A stretch of DNA of 31,813 nt from a virus: positions 1 to 31,813 of IMG/VR virus record IMGVR_UViG_3300038738_000032. The stretch is one strand, 5' to 3'. Both the position numbers and the translations under genes were made by a program. The notes beneath the pieces are model-generated. The model had not been told where the DNA came from. It searched no databases and worked only from the letters and a program-made list of their open reading frames with translations. Positions 6,133 to 14,791 of the stretch are shown here, one piece after another (within the stretch, counting starts at the first letter, position 1; every line of letters begins with the position of its first letter).

Positions 6133-6522
6133 ATGAGTGATGATAAAAAAATTGATATACCTAAACCACCATCTATTTTATTAAAAGCAGGAAAAGAAAA
6201 ATATTATTCAATTGCTAAGATGTTAATTGAAGAAGGAAAATGGAAAGCTGGAGACGAGATAGCATTATTAGCTTTATGCATGAATTATCAAAGGTGGATA
6301 CAAGCAGAAAAAGAGATAAAGAAATTCAAGGAGCTGACGTTCCAAACAGATAGTGGATATAGACAACAGATTCCTGAAATCTCTATTGCAAACAATGCTA
6401 TGTCTAATATGCTAAGTTATATAAAAGAGTTTGCTCTCACTCCTAGAGAACGAGCTAAATTAAAAGAATATATTATACAAAATATAGAAGACCCTGAGAT
6501 GGAAGCTATGATTGTTAAGTAG
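6133..6522 (+). CDS. terS: Terminase small subunit, P27 family
   Basis: 129-residue protein of the P27-type small terminase family. Typical features are the proline-rich start (I-P-K-P-P), a helical core with A-L-C-M-N-Y-Q-R-W-I-Q-A-E, and the E-I-S-I-A-N-N-A-M-S-N-M-L segment followed by F-A-L-T-P-R-E-R-A-K-L. The small subunit recognises the packaging site and hands the DNA to the large subunit. It starts after a very strong purine-rich ribosome site and is followed 8 bases later by terL. The candidate cos patch lies directly upstream. Confidence 0.9.
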   Translation: MSDDKKIDIPKPPSILLKAGKEKYYSIAKMLIEEGKWKAGDEIALLALCMNYQRWIQAEKEIKKFKELTFQTDSGYRQQIPEISIANNAMSNMLSYIKEFALTPRERAKLKEYIIQNIEDPEMEAMIVK

Positions 6523-6530
6523 GTGGTGAT

Positions 6531-8201
6531 GTGAATCAATTAAAAGAAAAGCATATTAGAGAGCAAACCCAATATTGCTTAGACGAATTAATAGAAGAAC
6601 TAAAAGAAAAATGGGAATCTGATAAATACTATTATGACGAGGAAGAAGCTAGAAAGTTTTATAAATTTATAACCAAGCTAGAACTTGATAAAGGTATTAA
6701 AGGTCAAAAGATACAACCTTTAAAATTCCAATTCATTCATGCATCAGAAATATTATGTGTAAAAGATAAGGAAACAAAGAAAAGAAAGCATAGAGAAGCC
6801 TTATTAGATATACCTAGAAAGAATGGTAAAGGTTCTTTAGTATCTTGGATAGGGGTATATGAGTATTTTACTAACCCAACATTTGGTGCTGAGTATATTA
6901 TAGTGGCTAATGACAAAAAACAGGCTACAAACCTATTTAATACTATGAAATTAATGATTGAAAGAAATTCTACTCTTTCAAAACATGTAAAAATAACAGA
7001 ATCACAAAGGCAGATGTATAGGAAGGCCACGAATAGTTATCTAAGAGTATTAGCTAATGATGGAGCAAACCTTGACTCATATGCCAGTTATATAGTTATA
7101 CTTGATGAAATCCATGAATACAAGAACAGTGATGCCTATACCAAACTTCGTACTGGTATGGGACTATGGGATGATCCTTTATTATTTATGACTACAACAG
7201 CAAGCTCTGGAGAAGACCCTCATAATTTAGAAATGCAAATGTATAACTATGCTAAGGACATTGAAAACGGAGAAGTTGAAGACGATGCTTTTTATTCTGC
7301 AATTTATGAAGCAGATAAAGATTGCGATTTAATGGACGAGGAACAATGGTATAAATCGAATCCAGCATTATCTATATTTAGAAAATTTGTGGACTTAAAG
7401 GACTTTATGCTTAAAGCTAGTAGAATAAAGACATTAGAACCAAAGGCTAGGAGGTTATATTTAAACCAGCATGTTGCATTAGATGGCGAAGGTGCTATTG
7501 ATATGGAACGCTGGAGAGCTTGTCTACAAGAAGTAGATTTAGAAGATTTAAGAGGAAAGTCTTCTTGGTGTGGTCTAGATATGGCATATATTCAAGATAT
7601 TATAGCATTTGTAATGACATTTTATGATAGCGATAGAGATAAATACATTATATATCCATTACTATTTACACCTAAAGAAACATTGTTTGAAAGGTCTGAA
7701 AGAGATGGCGTTAGATATGACATTTGGGTGAAAAACAAGCAATTAATTGAGTTGAATGGATATTATGTTGATAATGAAGAGTTATTTAATACTATTGATC
7801 ATATTATAAATACTTATCAAATAAATGTTGAAGAAATAGCATTTGATAGATGGGGAAGTGGTGACATAAGAAGTAGATTAGAAAAGAAATATACAGTATT
7901 TGGGTTTGGACAAGGTTATAAATCTATGTCGCCAGTAATAAGAGACTTAGAAATTTTGTTATTAGATGGTAGATTAATTATTGCAAAAAACGAAGTATTA
8001 ACATGGATGGCTCAAAACGTTGTAGCAACAGAGGACCCAGCAGGCAATATAAAATATGACAAGTCTAAAGCTAAAAACAAAATAGATGGGATTATTGCAA
8101 TGTTAATGGGTTTATCAAGAGCAATATTTGCAAGAGGTGAAGTTATATTTGATATTAATAAATATTCAGATGAAGAAACTTTAGACAAGCTCTGGGGGTG
8201 A
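6531..8201 (+). CDS. terL: Terminase large subunit (ATPase/nuclease)
   Basis: 556-residue motor of the HK97-type Terminase_1 family, starting at GTG 6531. The ATPase part has a Walker A-like P-R-K-N-G-K-G-S at residues 95-102 and a Walker B I-V-I-L-D-E-I-H-E-Y with the acidic pair at 192-193, followed by the coupling segment M-T-T-T-A-S-S-G. The C-terminal nuclease part begins at W-C-G-L-D-M-A and contains F-D-R-W-G-S-G-D and a final K-N-K-I-D-G-I-I-A-M Asp, giving the RNase H-like metal site. It cuts concatemeric DNA and pumps it into the prohead through the portal. Full length for the family; it overlaps the next gene by 4 bases. Confidence 0.95.
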   Translation: MNQLKEKHIREQTQYCLDELIEELKEKWESDKYYYDEEEARKFYKFITKLELDKGIKGQKIQPLKFQFIHASEILCVKDKETKKRKHREALLDIPRKNGKGSLVSWIGVYEYFTNPTFGAEYIIVANDKKQATNLFNTMKLMIERNSTLSKHVKITESQRQMYRKATNSYLRVLANDGANLDSYASYIVILDEIHEYKNSDAYTKLRTGMGLWDDPLLFMTTTASSGEDPHNLEMQMYNYAKDIENGEVEDDAFYSAIYEADKDCDLMDEEQWYKSNPALSIFRKFVDLKDFMLKASRIKTLEPKARRLYLNQHVALDGEGAIDMERWRACLQEVDLEDLRGKSSWCGLDMAYIQDIIAFVMTFYDSDRDKYIIYPLLFTPKETLFERSERDGVRYDIWVKNKQLIELNGYYVDNEELFNTIDHIINTYQINVEEIAFDRWGSGDIRSRLEKKYTVFGFGQGYKSMSPVIRDLEILLLDGRLIIAKNEVLTWMAQNVVATEDPAGNIKYDKSKAKNKIDGIIAMLMGLSRAIFARGEVIFDINKYSDEETLDKLWG

Positions 8202-8395
8202 ATAAGATAATCAAGTACATTTTAAAATATATTGAAGATATTCTCATATTTAGTGGCTTAATTTTAATAGTTATAGCTACTTTTTTATTGTCTAAAATAA
8301 TAGGTTTATATGTTTTAGGTTTAATATTATTTGGTTTAGGGATATTTTTCTCAAGGCATCCACCAATAAGAAGTAATAAAGATAAAGAGAGGTGA
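8198..8395 (+). CDS. Small membrane protein between terL and portal
   Basis: 65 residues from GTG 8198, overlapping the terL stop (GTGA). Two adjoining hydrophobic segments (about 14-32 and 35-50) are flanked by lysines, and the C-terminus is charged (R-H-P-P-I-R-S-N-K-D-K-E-R), i.e. a helical hairpin in the membrane. Small membrane proteins often sit here in Firmicutes phages. Their role is unknown; superinfection or membrane effects have been suggested only by analogy. Confidence 0.65.
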   Translation: MNKIIKYILKYIEDILIFSGLILIVIATFLLSKIIGLYVLGLILFGLGIFFSRHPPIRSNKDKER

Positions 8396-8402
8396 TCAAT
8401 AA

Positions 8403-9632
8403 TTGTTATTTAGAAATAGCGTATCAAAAGAAATCAGTACAGTTTCGTTGCAAGACAAAGAATTATTAGAGTGGCTTGGCATTGATGTAGGGACTATAAA
8501 TGTTAAAGGTAAAAATGCATTGAAAGAGGCTACAGTATTTGCCTGTATAAGAATTTTAAGTGAAGCGGTAGCCAAATTGCCTATAAAGGTTTATCAAGAC
8601 ATAAATGGAATAAAAAAAGCAACAGATCATCCTCTTTATTCATTATTAAAAACAAGGCCTAACCCTTATATGACCAGCTTCAACTTTTTCAACTGTCTAG
8701 AAGCTCAAAGAAATCTAAGAGGCAATAGTTATGCTAGTATAGAATATGACAGATACGGAAATATAAAAGCTATATGGCCTATTGATAGTGAAAGAGTTGA
8801 AATATGGGTAGATGACAAGGGTCTTTTTAATACTAAAAATAAACTTTGGTATGTAATTAATCTACCAAATGGAGATAAAGTAAAGCTAAAGTCAGATGAA
8901 ATATTACATTTCAAAGGTTTTACTTTAGATGGGATTGTAGGCATTACCCCGTTAACTTATTTAAGGACCCTAATTGAAAATGGGAAAGCATCAGAGGAAT
9001 ACATTAATAAGTTTTTTCAAAATGGTATGCAAACGAAAGGTATTGTTCAATATGTTGGAGACTTAAATAAAGAAGCAGAAGCAACTTTTAGAGAAAAGTT
9101 TGAGCAAATGAGTAATGGACTTAAAAATGCACACAGAATTAGCTTGTTGCCTTTAGGATATCAGTTTCAACCTATTAGCTTGTCAATGGCAGATGCTCAA
9201 TTTTTAGAGAATACCGAGCTTACTATAAGACAAATAGCAGCAGCCTTTGGTATAAAAATGCATCAACTTAATGACCTTGAGAGAGCCACACATACAAATA
9301 TATCAGAACAGCAAAGACAATTTTATATTGATACTTTAATGGCCATTTTGACAATGTATGAACAGGAATTAACTTATAAATTGCTATTAGATAGTGAGTT
9401 AAATAGTGGATATTACTGCAAGTTTAATGTTGATGCGATCACTAGAGCAGATATTAAATCTAGATATGAAGCTTATAGAATTGGTATACAAGGTGGATTC
9501 CTACAGCCAAATGAGGTTAGAGCAAAAGAGGAAATGGAATCTGTTGAAGGTGGAGATGTATTGCTTATAAATGGCAATATGGTTCCTATAACGGAAGCTG
9601 GAGTTGCTTATAAGAGGAAAGGTGGTGAATAG
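8403..9632 (+). CDS. Portal protein, HK97 family
   Basis: 409 residues from TTG 8403 after GAGAGGTG. Family hallmarks are the early segment A-T-V-F-A-C-I-R-I-L-S-E-A-V-A-K-L-P, then H-P-L-Y-S-L-L, P-N-P-Y-M-T, R-N-L-R-G-N-S-Y-A and the late R-Q-I-A-A-A-F-G-I portal signature. Twelve copies form the ring at one capsid vertex through which terminase pumps DNA and to which the neck binds. It lies in the usual order terL-portal-protease-capsid and ends directly before the protease gene. The last 20 residues are basic and variable. Confidence 0.93.
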   Translation: MLFRNSVSKEISTVSLQDKELLEWLGIDVGTINVKGKNALKEATVFACIRILSEAVAKLPIKVYQDINGIKKATDHPLYSLLKTRPNPYMTSFNFFNCLEAQRNLRGNSYASIEYDRYGNIKAIWPIDSERVEIWVDDKGLFNTKNKLWYVINLPNGDKVKLKSDEILHFKGFTLDGIVGITPLTYLRTLIENGKASEEYINKFFQNGMQTKGIVQYVGDLNKEAEATFREKFEQMSNGLKNAHRISLLPLGYQFQPISLSMADAQFLENTELTIRQIAAAFGIKMHQLNDLERATHTNISEQQRQFYIDTLMAILTMYEQELTYKLLLDSELNSGYYCKFNVDAITRADIKSRYEAYRIGIQGGFLQPNEVRAKEEMESVEGGDVLLINGNMVPITEAGVAYKRKGGE

Positions 9633-10367
9633 ATGCCAAAAAAGATAAACATTAAAGGGCCAATCATACCTAGTAGTTATCAACGTGTCTATGACTGGTT
9701 TGGTATAGAAGCAACCAGTCCCAAAAGAATTAATGAGCTGATAGATGAGGCGGATGGTGATGATCTAGAAGTAGAAATTAACTCAGGCGGTGGAAGTGTA
9801 TTTGCCGGAAGTGAAATTTACACAGCTTTAAAATCTTATAAAGGCAATGTAACAGTAAAAATAGTAGGTTTAGCAGCAAGCGCAGCATCTGTTATCGCCA
9901 TGGCAGGTAAAAAAATAATGATGTCACCTACTGGACAATTAATGATTCATAATAGTAGCACATGGACAGAGGGTGACTATAGAGAGATGCAACATACAGC
10001 TGAAGTCCTAAAAACTATCAATGAAACCATTGCAAATGCCTATAGACTTAAGACAGGTAAGACCAAAGAAGAATTGCTTGAGTTAATGGATAATGAAACA
10101 TGGATGTCAGCTAATAAGGCACTCGAATTAAATTTTATTGACGAGATCATGTTTGAGGACAGTAATCAGTATGTCGCTAACTTAAATAATTCAGAATTAC
10201 TACCACCTGAAGTTATTAATAAAGTGCTAAATATAATAGCTAAAGAAAATACTAGCAACGAAGACGAGACAGAGACAAATGAAGTAGAAAATGAAATAGA
10301 GTTATCAAAAGCAAAACTAGCTCTTGAAATAGAGGCTAGTTATTTTAATTTAGAGGAGGAATTTTAA
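9633..10367 (+). CDS. ClpP-like prohead maturation protease
   Basis: 244-residue S14/ClpP-fold protease. The catalytic Ser is in G-L-A-A-S (Ser83), the His in Q-L-M-I-H (His106) and the likely Asp in E-L-M-D-N-E (about 153); I-N-S-G-G-G-S-V-F-A-G near 50-59 is the family glycine loop. The C-terminal 50 residues are acidic and low-complexity. It cleaves the scaffold (delta) domain of the capsid protein during prohead maturation. There is no separate scaffold gene, which fits the HK97 plan in which the capsid N-terminus is the scaffold. It ends just before the capsid gene. Confidence 0.9.
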   Translation: MPKKINIKGPIIPSSYQRVYDWFGIEATSPKRINELIDEADGDDLEVEINSGGGSVFAGSEIYTALKSYKGNVTVKIVGLAASAASVIAMAGKKIMMSPTGQLMIHNSSTWTEGDYREMQHTAEVLKTINETIANAYRLKTGKTKEELLELMDNETWMSANKALELNFIDEIMFEDSNQYVANLNNSELLPPEVINKVLNIIAKENTSNEDETETNEVENEIELSKAKLALEIEASYFNLEEEF

Positions 10368-11546
10368 ATGAGTAAAGAAATGAGGGAATTACTAAACCAA
10401 TTAAAAAATAAGCAAAATACAGCTAAAGAATTACTAAACAAAGAAGGAGTAACAAAAGAAGAGATAGATGCAGCTAAAGAAGAAATTGCAACTATAAAAG
10501 CTAAAATTGAAGCATTAAAAGAAATTGAAGACGAAAAAAACTTCGATGATGGTGCTCAAGTAAACAATGTTAATGAAGAAGTAGAAGCAACTAAAGAAGG
10601 TGCTTTTGTAAATGCAATAAAATCTGTGGGTGGCTATGCAAAAGTATCAGCTGAGGAAAAAGAAATACTTAATGCTACTACTATGACTGAAGGTGTTCCT
10701 GAAGATGGTGGTTTAACTGTACCTCAAGACATAAGAACTAGGATTAAAGAATTAAGAAGAAGTTATCCTGATGCATTAGAGAACTACGTAAACGTTGAAA
10801 CAGTAACTACTTTAAGTGGTTCTAGAGTAATTGAGAAGGAAGCAGATTATATACCTTTTGATAACGTAGATGAAGCAGCGGATTTCCCAGAAATGGAAGG
10901 TCCACAATTCGAGCAAATCGAATACAAAGTAAAGAAAAAAGGTGGAATCCTGAAATTCTCAAGAGAATTGCTTCAAGATACAGCGGAGAACATACTAAGA
11001 TACATTGAAAAATGGACAGCTAAAAAAGGGAAAGTAACAAGAAATGCCTTAATTCTGAAAGTGCTAGACGAAGTATTTGGTGTTGAAAAAGTTCCAGTAA
11101 CATCATTAGATGATTTAAAAGACATTTTCAATGTTGAATTAGATCCAGCATTTGAATTAACTTCTATAGTAATTATGAACCAAGATACTTTTAATCACTT
11201 TGACAAGATGAAAGATAATGACGGTAAATATGTTCTGCAACCAGATCCAACACAAGCAACTAGAAAACTATTATTTGGTAAGTATCCAATTGTAAAAGTT
11301 TCAAATAAGACTTTACCGACAGACACAGATACAAATAAGGCTACTATTTACTGTGGAGACTTGAATGAAGGTATAACAATATTTGATAGAGAAGCTTTAG
11401 GGCTAGAATTCAACGATAAGAGTGACAGTACTTGGAATAAAGATTTAATAGCAATGAAAGCTAGGGAAAGATTAGACATAAAAGCAGTAGATAAGAAGGC
11501 TGTAGTTGTTGGTGAAATTGATTTAACAGTAGTACCAGAGGTTTAA
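10368..11546 (+). CDS. Major capsid protein, HK97 fold
   Basis: 392 residues. The first 75 or so form a coiled-coil, Lys/Glu-rich delta (scaffold) domain that the upstream protease would remove. The mature shell protein begins near residue 90-105, with the typical T-M-T-E-G-V-P-E-D-G-G-L-T-V-P-Q-D-I and R-S-Y-P-D-A-L segments, then V-I-E-K-E-A-D-Y-I-P (E-loop region), L-K-F-S-R-E-L-L-Q-D and later V-I-M-N-Q-D-T-F. The ribosome site is GAGGAGGAA. A hairpin follows the gene (11548-11567), probably helping set its high expression over downstream genes. Confidence 0.95.
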   Translation: MSKEMRELLNQLKNKQNTAKELLNKEGVTKEEIDAAKEEIATIKAKIEALKEIEDEKNFDDGAQVNNVNEEVEATKEGAFVNAIKSVGGYAKVSAEEKEILNATTMTEGVPEDGGLTVPQDIRTRIKELRRSYPDALENYVNVETVTTLSGSRVIEKEADYIPFDNVDEAADFPEMEGPQFEQIEYKVKKKGGILKFSRELLQDTAENILRYIEKWTAKKGKVTRNALILKVLDEVFGVEKVPVTSLDDLKDIFNVELDPAFELTSIVIMNQDTFNHFDKMKDNDGKYVLQPDPTQATRKLLFGKYPIVKVSNKTLPTDTDTNKATIYCGDLNEGITIFDREALGLEFNDKSDSTWNKDLIAMKARERLDIKAVDKKAVVVGEIDLTVVPEV

Positions 11547-11547
11547 T

Positions 11548-11578
11548 AGAGGGGGAGTAACCCCTCTTTCCCCTTTTA
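11548..11578 (+). terminator. Hairpin after capsid gene (partial terminator)
   Basis: AGAGGGG (11548-11554) pairs with CCCCTCT (11561-11567) around a 6-base loop, followed by TTCCCCTTTT. The tail is not a pure T-run, so partial termination or mRNA 3'-end protection is more likely than a full stop, since the connector genes downstream need read-through. Confidence 0.65.
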
Positions 11579-11591
11579 AGGGAGGGATATA

Positions 11592-11891
11592 ATGATAGTT
11601 GAAATTGATGAAATGAAAGAATACCTGAGGATTGATAGCGATGATAATGATTTAGAAATAGCCAATTTTATAGAAACTGCTGAAATTTATTTAACAAACG
11701 CTGGATGTGTATTATTAGGTCCTGATGAAAAAGCTAACAATCTTGCAAAATTGGCAGTTAAAATATTAGTGTCACACTGGTATGAAAATAGAGAAGTAGA
11801 GAAAATAGGTACGAGTGTCGCAAAACTAGGGTTTAGTTTAGACAGCATAATTACACAACTTAAGTATTGCTATGGAGGTGAAAATATATGA
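11592..11891 (+). CDS. Head-tail connector, HK97 gp6-like
   Basis: 99-residue all-helical protein. I-D-E-M-K-E-Y-L-R-I-D-S-D-D-N-D at the N-terminus, then I-E-T-A-E-I-Y-L and A-V-K-I-L-V-S-H-W-Y-E-N-R, match the gp6-like connector (adaptor) family. It forms the ring below the portal. It is first in the usual connector series after the capsid and overlaps the next small gene by 4 bases (ATGA). Confidence 0.88.
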   Translation: MIVEIDEMKEYLRIDSDDNDLEIANFIETAEIYLTNAGCVLLGPDEKANNLAKLAVKILVSHWYENREVEKIGTSVAKLGFSLDSIITQLKYCYGGENI

Positions 11892-12058
11892 TGTATTTAG
11901 TCAAAGAAGCCTTTATAGATAAGGAAACAAAGAAAATGTATGGAATAGATTCAATATATAATACAGAAAAGAAAAAGAGAGCCGAAGAGCTCATAAAAGG
12001 TGGTTTTTTAGGTCCTGAATTAGTGATTAAAGAGGAAAAGAAAAAGGGTGATAAATAA
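11888..12058 (+). CDS. Small connector-region protein, 56 aa
   Basis: ATG 11888 overlaps the gp6-like stop, and the TAA at 12056-12058 overlaps the next ATG at 12058, so the gene is translationally coupled on both sides. The 56-residue product starts M-M-Y-L-V-K-E-A-F-I-D-K-E-T-K and contains R-A-E-E-L-I-K-G-G-F-L-G. That pattern (short beta part, then a 'residues of the form R-A-x-E-L-I-x-x-G' helix) is seen in small proteins of Firmicutes phage connector regions. No specific role is known. The C-terminus is very Lys-rich. Confidence 0.6.
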   Translation: MMYLVKEAFIDKETKKMYGIDSIYNTEKKKRAEELIKGGFLGPELVIKEEKKKGDK

Positions 12059-12393
12059 TGAACCCTGGAGAATTAAGAAATAGAATAACTATATTAGATC
12101 CTTGTGGAGAAGAAGAAAATGAACTAGGGGAAATTGTTCCTTCTCTTGTGGAGGTAGCTACTGTATGGGCTAAAGTAATACCTATCAGAGGTAAAGAATA
12201 CCTTGAAATGCAGAAACTAAGACCAGAACTCAACTATAGAGTGACAATTAGATACAGAAAAGATATTCATCCGGCTATGATAATAAGGTTTGAGGATAAG
12301 GAGTTAGAAATAGAATCAGTAATTGATATTGCCAGTAGAAAAACCTACCTAGAGTTAAACTGTGTAGAGAAAAGAGTGAAAACTAATGGCTGA
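12058..12393 (+). CDS. Head-closure / head-tail adaptor (SPP1 gp16-like)
   Basis: 111 residues. M-N-P-G-E-L-R-N-R-I-T-I-L at the start, W-A-K-V-I-P-I-R-G-K-E-Y-L near the middle and Y-R-V-T-I-R-Y-R after it are typical of the head-tail joining family that includes SPP1 gp16. It is a small beta-barrel ring that closes the connector below gp6. It overlaps the following gp10-like gene by 8 bases. Confidence 0.85.
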   Translation: MNPGELRNRITILDPCGEEENELGEIVPSLVEVATVWAKVIPIRGKEYLEMQKLRPELNYRVTIRYRKDIHPAMIIRFEDKELEIESVIDIASRKTYLELNCVEKRVKTNG

Positions 12394-12787
12394 TTTCAAG
12401 GTTGAAGGCATAGAAGAATTTCAAGAGAAGCTCAGATTAGTTGAAAGAAGAGCACCTGATAGAATATTAGATAAATTAGACGAAGAAGGCAAGAAACTTA
12501 GAGTTGCTACTAGAAATAATACACCTAAAGTAACTGGGAAGCTTAGAAAAAGTTATAGATTAACTGAAGTTGAGAAAATACAAGGCGGATACCAAAAAGG
12601 ACTATACAATAAAGCACCTCACTTTCATCTTGTAGAAAAAGGGCACAGAAAAGTATCTCCAAGTGGGGAAGAGTTAGGCTGGACAGACGGACTATTTATG
12701 GTAGAGAAAACAGTAAAACAAGAGGAAGAGCCAATGATGGAAGAGTTGCAAAATTGGCTAGATGAACTCTTTAAGGAGTTGAGTTAA
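12386..12787 (+). CDS. HK97 gp10-like tail-completion protein
   Basis: 133 residues of the HK97 gp10-like family: N-T-P-K-V-T-G-K-L-R-K-S-Y, then A-P-H-F-H-L-V-E-K-G-H-R. The His-Gly and the 'G-x-L-R-x-S' pattern are the common signature. It acts at the head-tail interface during tail joining. It overlaps the adaptor by 8 bases upstream and the terminator-like tail gene by 1 base downstream (TAATG). Confidence 0.85.
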   Translation: MADFKVEGIEEFQEKLRLVERRAPDRILDKLDEEGKKLRVATRNNTPKVTGKLRKSYRLTEVEKIQGGYQKGLYNKAPHFHLVEKGHRKVSPSGEELGWTDGLFMVEKTVKQEEEPMMEELQNWLDELFKELS

Positions 12788-13218
12788 TGACAACTTTAAT
12801 AGATTTAAAAAAATCAATAAATCAAGTCTTAAAAGATAACTTTCCTAATATAAAAATCTATCCTAGTGAAACTAAAGAAGGTTTTCAAAGACCAGCCTTT
12901 TTTACACAAGTAATTCCAGTTACTACAGAATATGAAACAGTAAATTTCAGTTCTAACATAGTAATGATAGTAATTAATTATTTCAGTAAGAATGGAACAG
13001 AGATAGAAAATTTAAAGATGGATGATGAGCTAAGAAAAGCCTTTAAAATGACATTAAAAGTCAACCAAAGGTCTTTATTATTAAAGAATATTAGAAGTGA
13101 GATAGTAGACGAAGTGCTGCAGTTTCGATTTGACTTAAATTACTTTGTTGATATAGAAAAGATAGACGAACATGAAATTATGCAAGAATTAAATACAGAA
13201 ATTATTAAGGAGGAATAA
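12787..13218 (+). CDS. Tail terminator family protein (DUF6838-like)
   Basis: 143-residue protein with the tail terminator pattern of Firmicutes contractile phages: N-terminal helix, then N-I-K-I-Y-P-S-E-T-K-E-G-F-Q-R-P-A-F-F and alternating strands (I-V-M-I-V-I-N-Y-F). It probably caps the tail tube and sheath at the head-proximal end. Its location directly before the sheath gene matches the PBSX-type order. The family name is from pattern recognition, not a search. Confidence 0.7.
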   Translation: MTTLIDLKKSINQVLKDNFPNIKIYPSETKEGFQRPAFFTQVIPVTTEYETVNFSSNIVMIVINYFSKNGTEIENLKMDDELRKAFKMTLKVNQRSLLLKNIRSEIVDEVLQFRFDLNYFVDIEKIDEHEIMQELNTEIIKEE

Positions 13219-13222
13219 GAGA

Positions 13223-14308
13223 ATGGGACTACCTAATATCAATATTACCTTTCGGGAACACGGTATAACAGCTATTAGTAGAAGTCAAAGAGGAATAGTT
13301 GCTTTGATTTTAAAAGATACTGTACCTGAAGAAAACCCAGTAACAGTTTTAACTCCAGCTGATATTCCAAAGACTTTAAATGATTTTAATAAAGAACAAA
13401 TAGAATTAGCTTTAAAAGGGTATCAAACACCACCTAAAAAGGTGATTGTATATGTAATACCAAAAGATGCAGAGGATTATTCAGAGGTACAAAACTACCT
13501 TGAAACTATTAGATGGGACTATGTTGCAGTACCAGAAATAAAAGATACAGAAGTAAACTCATTTGCAACCTGGATAAAAGCTCTAAGAGATACTAAGAAG
13601 AAAAAAGTCAAAGCAGTATTACCAAATACACCAGCAGACCACGAAGGAATTATAAACTTTGCTACAAATAGGATAGTTACAGCTAATAAGGAATACACAA
13701 CAGCTGAGTATTGCTCACGAATTGCAGGGCTTATTGCTGGAACACCATTGACAATATCTTGCACATTTGCTCCACTTCCGGAGGTTATAGACTGCGATAA
13801 AATGACTATAGAAGAATTAGACACTGCTATAGATGAAGGCAAATTAGTCCTTTATAATGATGGCGAAAAGATTAAAGTTGCAAGAGGTGTAAACTCGCTT
13901 AAAACTACTACTGAAGGTAAATTAGATAGCTTTAAGAAAATCAAAATTATAGAAGCTATGGACCTTATGCATGATGATATAAAGAAAACCGCAGAGGACA
14001 ACTATCTAGGTAAATATTCTAACAGTTATGACAATAAATGCCTACTTATTGTTGCTATACAAGGATATTTAGAAGGTCTAGAAATAGATGGTATTCTAAG
14101 CAGAGGTAAGACTGAAGTAGGAATAAACCTAGAAACACAGGCTAATTATTTGAAGTCTACTGGCTATAAAACAAATGATGGTAGAACAGTAGAAGAAATG
14201 AAAGAATTAGAAATTAAACAAGCTGATACAAGGGACAAGGTATTCTTATATGCTAAGTGTAAGATACTTGATGCTATAGAGGAAATAGACTTACCTATCA
14301 CTATTTAA
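13223..14308 (+). CDS. Contractile tail sheath protein (XkdK family)
   Basis: 361 residues. It opens M-G-L-P-N-I-N-I-T-F-R, followed by R-S-Q-R-G-I-V-A-L-I-L, the characteristic start of Firmicutes sheath proteins, and ends with the conserved C-terminal domain (T-R-D-K-V-F-L-Y-A-K-C-K-I-L-D-A-I-E-E-I-D). This is shorter than sheaths of T4-like phages but usual for PBSX-type tails. It marks the phage as a myovirus. Sheath subunits contract to drive the tube through the cell wall. The ribosome site is AAGGAGGAA. Confidence 0.93.
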   Translation: MGLPNINITFREHGITAISRSQRGIVALILKDTVPEENPVTVLTPADIPKTLNDFNKEQIELALKGYQTPPKKVIVYVIPKDAEDYSEVQNYLETIRWDYVAVPEIKDTEVNSFATWIKALRDTKKKKVKAVLPNTPADHEGIINFATNRIVTANKEYTTAEYCSRIAGLIAGTPLTISCTFAPLPEVIDCDKMTIEELDTAIDEGKLVLYNDGEKIKVARGVNSLKTTTEGKLDSFKKIKIIEAMDLMHDDIKKTAEDNYLGKYSNSYDNKCLLIVAIQGYLEGLEIDGILSRGKTEVGINLETQANYLKSTGYKTNDGRTVEEMKELEIKQADTRDKVFLYAKCKILDAIEEIDLPITI

Positions 14309-14322
14309 AGGAGGGATAGTTG

Positions 14323-14757
14323 ATGAGAGAAATAAGACCTGAACAAGTCATTAATGGTAGCTGGGGAGAAGTTTGGATTGATGGAGATTATGTAGCAGAA
14401 GTAACAGGGTTAACTGCTACATTAGAAATAGAATACGAAGATGTAAATAGACCTAGAAAATTAGGTACAGCTAAGAAAATGATGGGATATAGTGGTACTG
14501 GAAGCGTAAAACTAAACAAGGTTACTTCTAGATTTATAAAATTATTAAGTGATAATTTGAAAAATGGTAGACAAACATCGGTTGATATAATTTCTAAACT
14601 AGATGATCCTGATGCTGTAGGTGCTGAAAGAATTGTTATAAAAAATGCTACATTTGAGAATCTAAGTTTGGCTAATTGGGAAGCTAAGACAAAAGGTGAA
14701 GAAGAAGTAAACTTCTCATTTGACGATTGGGAACCATTGGATTTAATTGAGGACTAG
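14323..14757 (+). CDS. Tail tube protein (XkdM family)
   Basis: 144 residues from ATG 14323, eight bases after GGAGGG; a TTG three bases upstream is less likely. It matches the XkdM tube family: E-V-W-I-D-G-D-Y-V-A-E-V-T-G-L-T-A, then R-K-L-G-T-A-K-K-M-M-G-Y-S-G-T-G-S and a final F-D-D-W-E-P-L-D-L. The inner tube lies inside the sheath. The stop is part of a strong hairpin (14749-14768), perhaps tuning expression of this highly used protein relative to the chaperone. Confidence 0.92.
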   Translation: MREIRPEQVINGSWGEVWIDGDYVAEVTGLTATLEIEYEDVNRPRKLGTAKKMMGYSGTGSVKLNKVTSRFIKLLSDNLKNGRQTSVDIISKLDDPDAVGAERIVIKNATFENLSLANWEAKTKGEEEVNFSFDDWEPLDLIED

Positions 14758-14778
14758 CAATAGTCCTCTTTAGTTTTA
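14749..14778 (+). terminator. GCAA-loop hairpin after tube gene (partial terminator)
   Basis: GAGGACTA (14749-14756) pairs perfectly with TAGTCCTC (14761-14768) around a GCAA tetraloop of the GNRA class, followed by TTTAGTTTT. The stem includes the stop codon of the tube gene. Read-through must occur, so it is probably a partial terminator or mRNA stabiliser. Confidence 0.65.
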
Positions 14779-14791
14779 AGGAGGGAATCTT

